A stretch of DNA of 64,000 nt, taken from assembly GCA_036971615.1 (NCBI GenBank), contig JAYKKR010000001.1:2976001-3040000 (forward strand), given 5' to 3'. The position numbers were made by a program, and so were the translations under genes. Below, piece after piece: positions 56,953 to 64,000 of this stretch (the stretch's first letter is position 1; every line of letters begins with the position of its first letter). This DNA comes from Amyloporia xantha (taxonomy: Eukaryota > Basidiomycota > Agaricomycetes > Polyporales > Adustoporiaceae). The notes beneath the pieces are model-generated. The model made no database searches, was not told where the DNA came from, and saw only the letters and a program-made list of their open reading frames with translations.

Positions 56953-59284
56953 ATGTCTTCTCTCCCGAGCGAAATTGGCTTTCGTCCCCGGTCTTTGTCT
57001 GGAGTGCGAGATGTGATTGAGTCGTGTGAGCATATACTATATCTCTTGTCAATGCTTTTTATTAGCTACCGACTCAAACTATCTCAGACCGTCGTGCACA
57101 GGAATACCTATCTGAATCAGTATCCGCCTCTGCCTCGGGTACGTCAGACGACGAAGATTTCCAGGAAATCCAGCAATCACCTATAGAAGAGGAAGAAGAG
57201 ATCGACATCGAGGCCGCATCCGAGACTTCACAAGGATATAATGATGCTTTAGTTAGCTTACAATGGGACGAGGACTTGACCCCCGGCCCTTCACAGCGTG
57301 ACGGTAGCCATTCTACTCGCCCGTTTCTCTTACCTGCGCCGCGCCGCACGTCAACTCGTATTTCGTCAACGTCGATTCCAACCGCTACTACTCCGACTCC
57401 AAAGGTAGAGGAACGCTCACCTCTGCTGATTGTATTGCCAGCGGAGTCCTATGGAGGATGTCCAACCCGTGCTGCCTCAGTCGTCGAGGCTTCTGCGAAC
57501 ACCCAGACTGCTGTTCCCGGTGCCATGGTCCGAAATTTCTCTCAGCGAAGTCTTCAAAGAGAATCTACGGATAATCGTAACATTGCTAGTAAATCGGAGA
57601 CAGCTCCTGGACACAGTACATTTGGACAGACGGTGAATCAGCTCCTATATTATACATATTTTTGACTAAAATCAAGCCCCTTAGCTTTATAATGCCATCG
57701 CTATTTTACTGGGTGTTGGCATACTGTCTGAGCCTTTAGCATTTGCATTCGCTGGATGGATTGGTGGGACAATCATCATCATTCTATATGGATTAATTAC
57801 ATGTTACACGTCCGTCTTTCTTAATCCTACTTGTTTCATCACTTAACCATCTCTTGGTGGTACAGCGCCAAGATTCTGGCTCATATTATTATAGAGGACC
57901 CGCGTTTGCGGTCCTACTCCGATATCGGTAGAAAGGCGTTTGGCCCTCGCTCCGGCCCGTGGATCAGCGCTGTATTTTGTCTGGAATTGTTCGCTGTCAG
58001 GTAAGTCAACCTGCATGACTCGCATGTTTCCATCGCTCATGTGTGTCAGTGTTGCTCTTGTCACGCTCTACGCCGATTCTTTGTATGCTGTCATACCCTC
58101 ATATTCACCAGGCACATACAAGTTGATCGGTCTAATTTTGTGAGTTACCCTTTCGTGAGATCTTCGTCGTACGCAGAGCCTGAGCTCCTTACAGTTTGAT
58201 ACCGACGATGTTACTGCCTTTATCCGTTTTGTCGTATACCTCCATCATCGGCATAGTCTCTACACTACTCATAATTGCTGTTATTCTTATCGATGGATTC
58301 TCGAAACCCGATAGCCCTGGCAGTCTATGGAGTCCCGCGGAAACAAGCCTGGGAGTACGTCATCTAGGCGAGCTGGGGCTTTCCTTTGGGCTTTTCATGG
58401 CGGGAGTGCGTGCTCAATATTGAACTCCATGGCTTGCTGGCTCACAATCTTGGCGCAGTTCTCTGGACATGCAGTGATACCGTCTCTTGTTAGAGACATG
58501 GTAGACCCGACACAATTTGACGCAATGATAACCCGGGCATTCAGTGTTGCCACCACAATTTACGCCATCATCGGGATCGCCGGTTATATAATGTTTGGCA
58601 ACTCAGTCAGCGACGAGGTGTGTCCTCCCGATAGCTCTGCTTATAGTTCCGCGGTCTTCACATGTCGTGTAGTTCAGTCAGGATCTTGCCAAATACAGCG
58701 TATACCCTGTCCTGAATAAGATTGCCTTATGGGGTCTTGTGTTGAGCCCTCTGTAGGTCGTCTGGCGGTGGACCATTGGATTCTATCAATAACTGACTTT
58801 CTCCTAGTTCAAAATTCGCCCTCGCGACACGGCCAGTATGTATCCCACGATAGATCAGTTGCCTGTGCTTTTGACTGAGACATTGACCATCTGTCTAGCT
58901 TAACCTCACATTGGAGATGATGCTTGGCATTGAGACTGGAACTGTCTCTCTTGATGATCATGGTGGTGCGAAGCCTACGTCGCAGAACGGGGGGCTGTGA
59001 CAAATGGCCACAAACGCCATCGGGCACGGAATCAAATATTCACCACCATCGAGCGCACCCTATTTACCTTGTGCTCTGTCACAGTGTCCATCGTCGTTCC
59101 GGAGTTCAGCTCCATGATGGCGTTTCTTGGCGCGTTCTCATCATTCTTGATCTGCGTCATTGGGCCAGTCTCCGCAAAGATTGCACTCGCAAGGCATTGT
59201 GGACTGCTGGATGCACTTCTCCTCGTGGCTGGGCTAATCATGGCGACTTGGGGGACCATTGCGGCTTTTTGGTCCATGCAGTGA
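56953..59284 (+). CDS. vacuolar amino-acid transporter (AVT1-like), frameshift at a G6 run
   Basis: Ten exons: 56953-57025, 57088-57632, 57685-57809, 57866-58000, 58050-58139, 58195-58405, 58459-58617, 58673-58752, 58808-58835 and 58899-59284, about 610 aa. The acidic N-terminus (SDDEDFQEIQQSPIEEEEEI) is followed by the AAAP-family membrane region: GQTLYNAIAILLGVGILSEP, LAFAFAGWIGGTIIIILYGL, IPTMLLPLSVLSYTSIIGIV, FSGHAVIPSLVRDMVD, and after a loop FTTIERTLFTLCSVTVSIVV and the last helices to WSMQ-stop. About 10-11 helices. The last exon is one base short: the frame must gain +1 at GGGGGG (58989-58994) to join SLDDHGGAKPTSQNGG to TNGHKRHRARNQIF. Sequencing error and true mutation are both possible. 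Likely exports neutral amino acids into or from the vacuole. Confidence 0.85.
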
Positions 59285-59454
59285 TCGATGCGTCATGGAT
59301 TCATGGTGACCCGTTACGAAGCTGATGACATACAATGCAATTTTACACCAGTAGGACAGACGGGAAAATCTGTCAGTATCGACTGCGTACAATCATACAT
59401 ACTAGTAGATACATAGCAAGCCTCAGCATTGCGTGCTTTAATCCGGTGTATCAA

Positions 59455-60416
59455 CTATGCCTGAGTAGCATGTGTAATGACTTTTGAAAGCTCTGAGCAG
59501 AACAGAACATATGTGAGTTGGAGCAGGTCAATCGGGCATGCAGACTTACGTGCTAGCTGGATGTTTTCTTGCACCACGGTAGATTCAATATGGTTGTCCG
59601 GATTGGGTGGAACACTGATGACTCCATTGGACGAGTCAATTGACCAGCCAAGTTTTGCGACATATGCGTTGAGGTCGTCTCCTGCACCAGTCGCTTTAAT
59701 CAGCGAATTTATGCGAGTGGCGGGGGGCATGCTCACCGCTCAAATCAAGATACGTGCCCAACCGGTCGCTTCCTATCCGCGTGAATGCAGCCTTCACCCC
59801 ACGAATGACAACTTCCCTCACGGAATCTTCAAACCCAACGCATTCGACGGTGTAGTTGTCCCGCAGCGACTCAACCTCATCGGAGTGGTACATTGCCCAG
59901 AACGCCGGGAAGCGACATTGCTGGAGAAGGTTGTAAAGCGTGGTCAGAGTGGGCAGTAGCGAAGGGAGGGGGTCAGGTTCGTCAGGGTTCGTGTTCGCTG
60001 GGCGGTCATCAAGCAGCGAGATGCAGAGGTTGAAATCGGGAAAAGGAGCAGAGGTGAGGGCTTTGACTAGGATGTTGATCACTACATCCGGATTGTACAG
60101 GTCAGGATTGAATTGATACCTAGAGAACATACAGATAAATCAACATTAATTGTGTGCGAGTGGTAGGTAGGGGACGCACAATTTCAAGATGGCAAGATTG
60201 GCGAGGCAGTCATATTCCTCGCTTCGGATCTGGTGGTAGAGGTAGTCCTCAAGGATGGCAACGTTATTTGGGTTGTACCGATCTTAAATGCGAAAGCATA
60301 TAAGATAATCTTTACACATATCAACGAGTTCTATACACACCTACGCCCGATACCAAATTCTCGATGAGCGGTGTCCGTGTCGGAGGGGCCGCCCAGTTTG
60401 CTGCAACAGAGGGCAT
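59455..60416 (-). CDS. EIF3K: eukaryotic translation initiation factor 3 subunit K
   Basis: Five exons (60341-60416, 60180-60282, 59737-60119, 59550-59681, 59455-59492), 243 aa. Landmarks: MPSVAANWAAPPTRTPLIEN, DRYNPNNVAILEDYLYHQIR, LYQFNPDLYNPDVVINILVK, LLQQCRFPAFWAMYHSDEVE, FEDSVREVVIRGVKAAFTRI, then the winged-helix end of the PCI-like fold (DDLNAYVAKLGWSIDSSNGV). Length is near the usual 220-240 aa. eIF3k is a non-core subunit of eIF3, which recruits mRNA to the 40S subunit; it is absent from budding yeast and kept in many filamentous fungi. Converges on the transporter (170 bp) and diverges from the WDR5 homologue. Confidence 0.92.
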
Positions 60417-60606
60417 GTCTGCTGCGGGATTAATCGTGAAAGGAAGGGGTTTTATCCGACGCCGTGCTAGTCCCTCGTGTAAACTTCACTGCAAGCTGAA
60501 AGCTGGAGGAGGTTGACGATCGCAGTAGACTTTTTGCAGGGCTAAGCGCCGAATTCACAGACAAAGATCTCAGATCTGAAATTATGCTTTCTTCTGGTCG
60601 TCTTTC
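60417..60606. promoter_or_regulatory. bidirectional promoter EIF3K / WDR5
   Basis: 190 bp between the two ATGs. Confidence 0.5.

Positions 60607-64000
<3,394 letters not shown>

Overview
The window reads as nuclear DNA of a filamentous basidiomycete, most likely an Agaricomycete (wood-decay polypore type; this placement is inference). Genes are cut by many 45-75 nt GT-AG introns, intergenic leaders are CT-rich, and several proteins belong to families expanded in or confined to Basidiomycota. There are no operons, rRNA genes, tRNA genes or CRISPR arrays that I can see. Exon coordinates below were worked out by hand from splice sites, frame continuity and family resemblance; nothing was searched.

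Layout. 1-14.9 kb is a repeat-rich, gene-poor island bounded by two small con-6-type stress or conidiation genes (the first is cut by the window edge). Inside it lie a tandem pair of F-box/LRR-like genes, the second with two frameshifts; relics of an unrecognised multi-exon gene; a ~515 bp element with terminal inverted repeats; and two related copies (about 1.9 and 2.7 kb) of a long element whose minus strand is extremely pyrimidine-rich, the second containing a 3 x 106 bp tandem repeat.

15.5-24.7 kb carries a low-complexity basidiomycete protein, a Sec7-PH ARF exchange factor and a small unknown protein. 25.2-37.6 kb is dense housekeeping and RNA biology: pescadillo (NOP7, 60S ribosome assembly) head-to-head with Sm D2 (spliceosome), an RNA-dependent RNA polymerase (quelling/RNAi), a LYRM2-like mitochondrial protein head-to-head with a large 4E-T-like translational regulator.

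37.6-42.4 kb is mostly non-coding, with a second, ~280 bp inverted-repeat element and a long CT-rich leader before a G1/S cyclin (CLN1 type). 45.4-52.7 kb has a 12-exon Gfo/Idh/MocA oxidoreductase with 8-nt and 6-nt micro-exons, an uncharacterised 931-aa protein and a possible small membrane protein. 52.9-64 kb holds an ITC1/ACF1-type ISWI partner, a vacuolar amino-acid transporter with a homopolymer frameshift, eIF3k head-to-head with a WDR5 (Swd3) homologue, and polyubiquitin running off the window end.

Themes: chromatin (ITC1, WDR5), translation (eIF3k, 4E-T-like, NOP7), splicing (Sm D2), cell cycle (cyclin), protein turnover (ubiquitin, F-box), and RNA silencing beside a repeat island.
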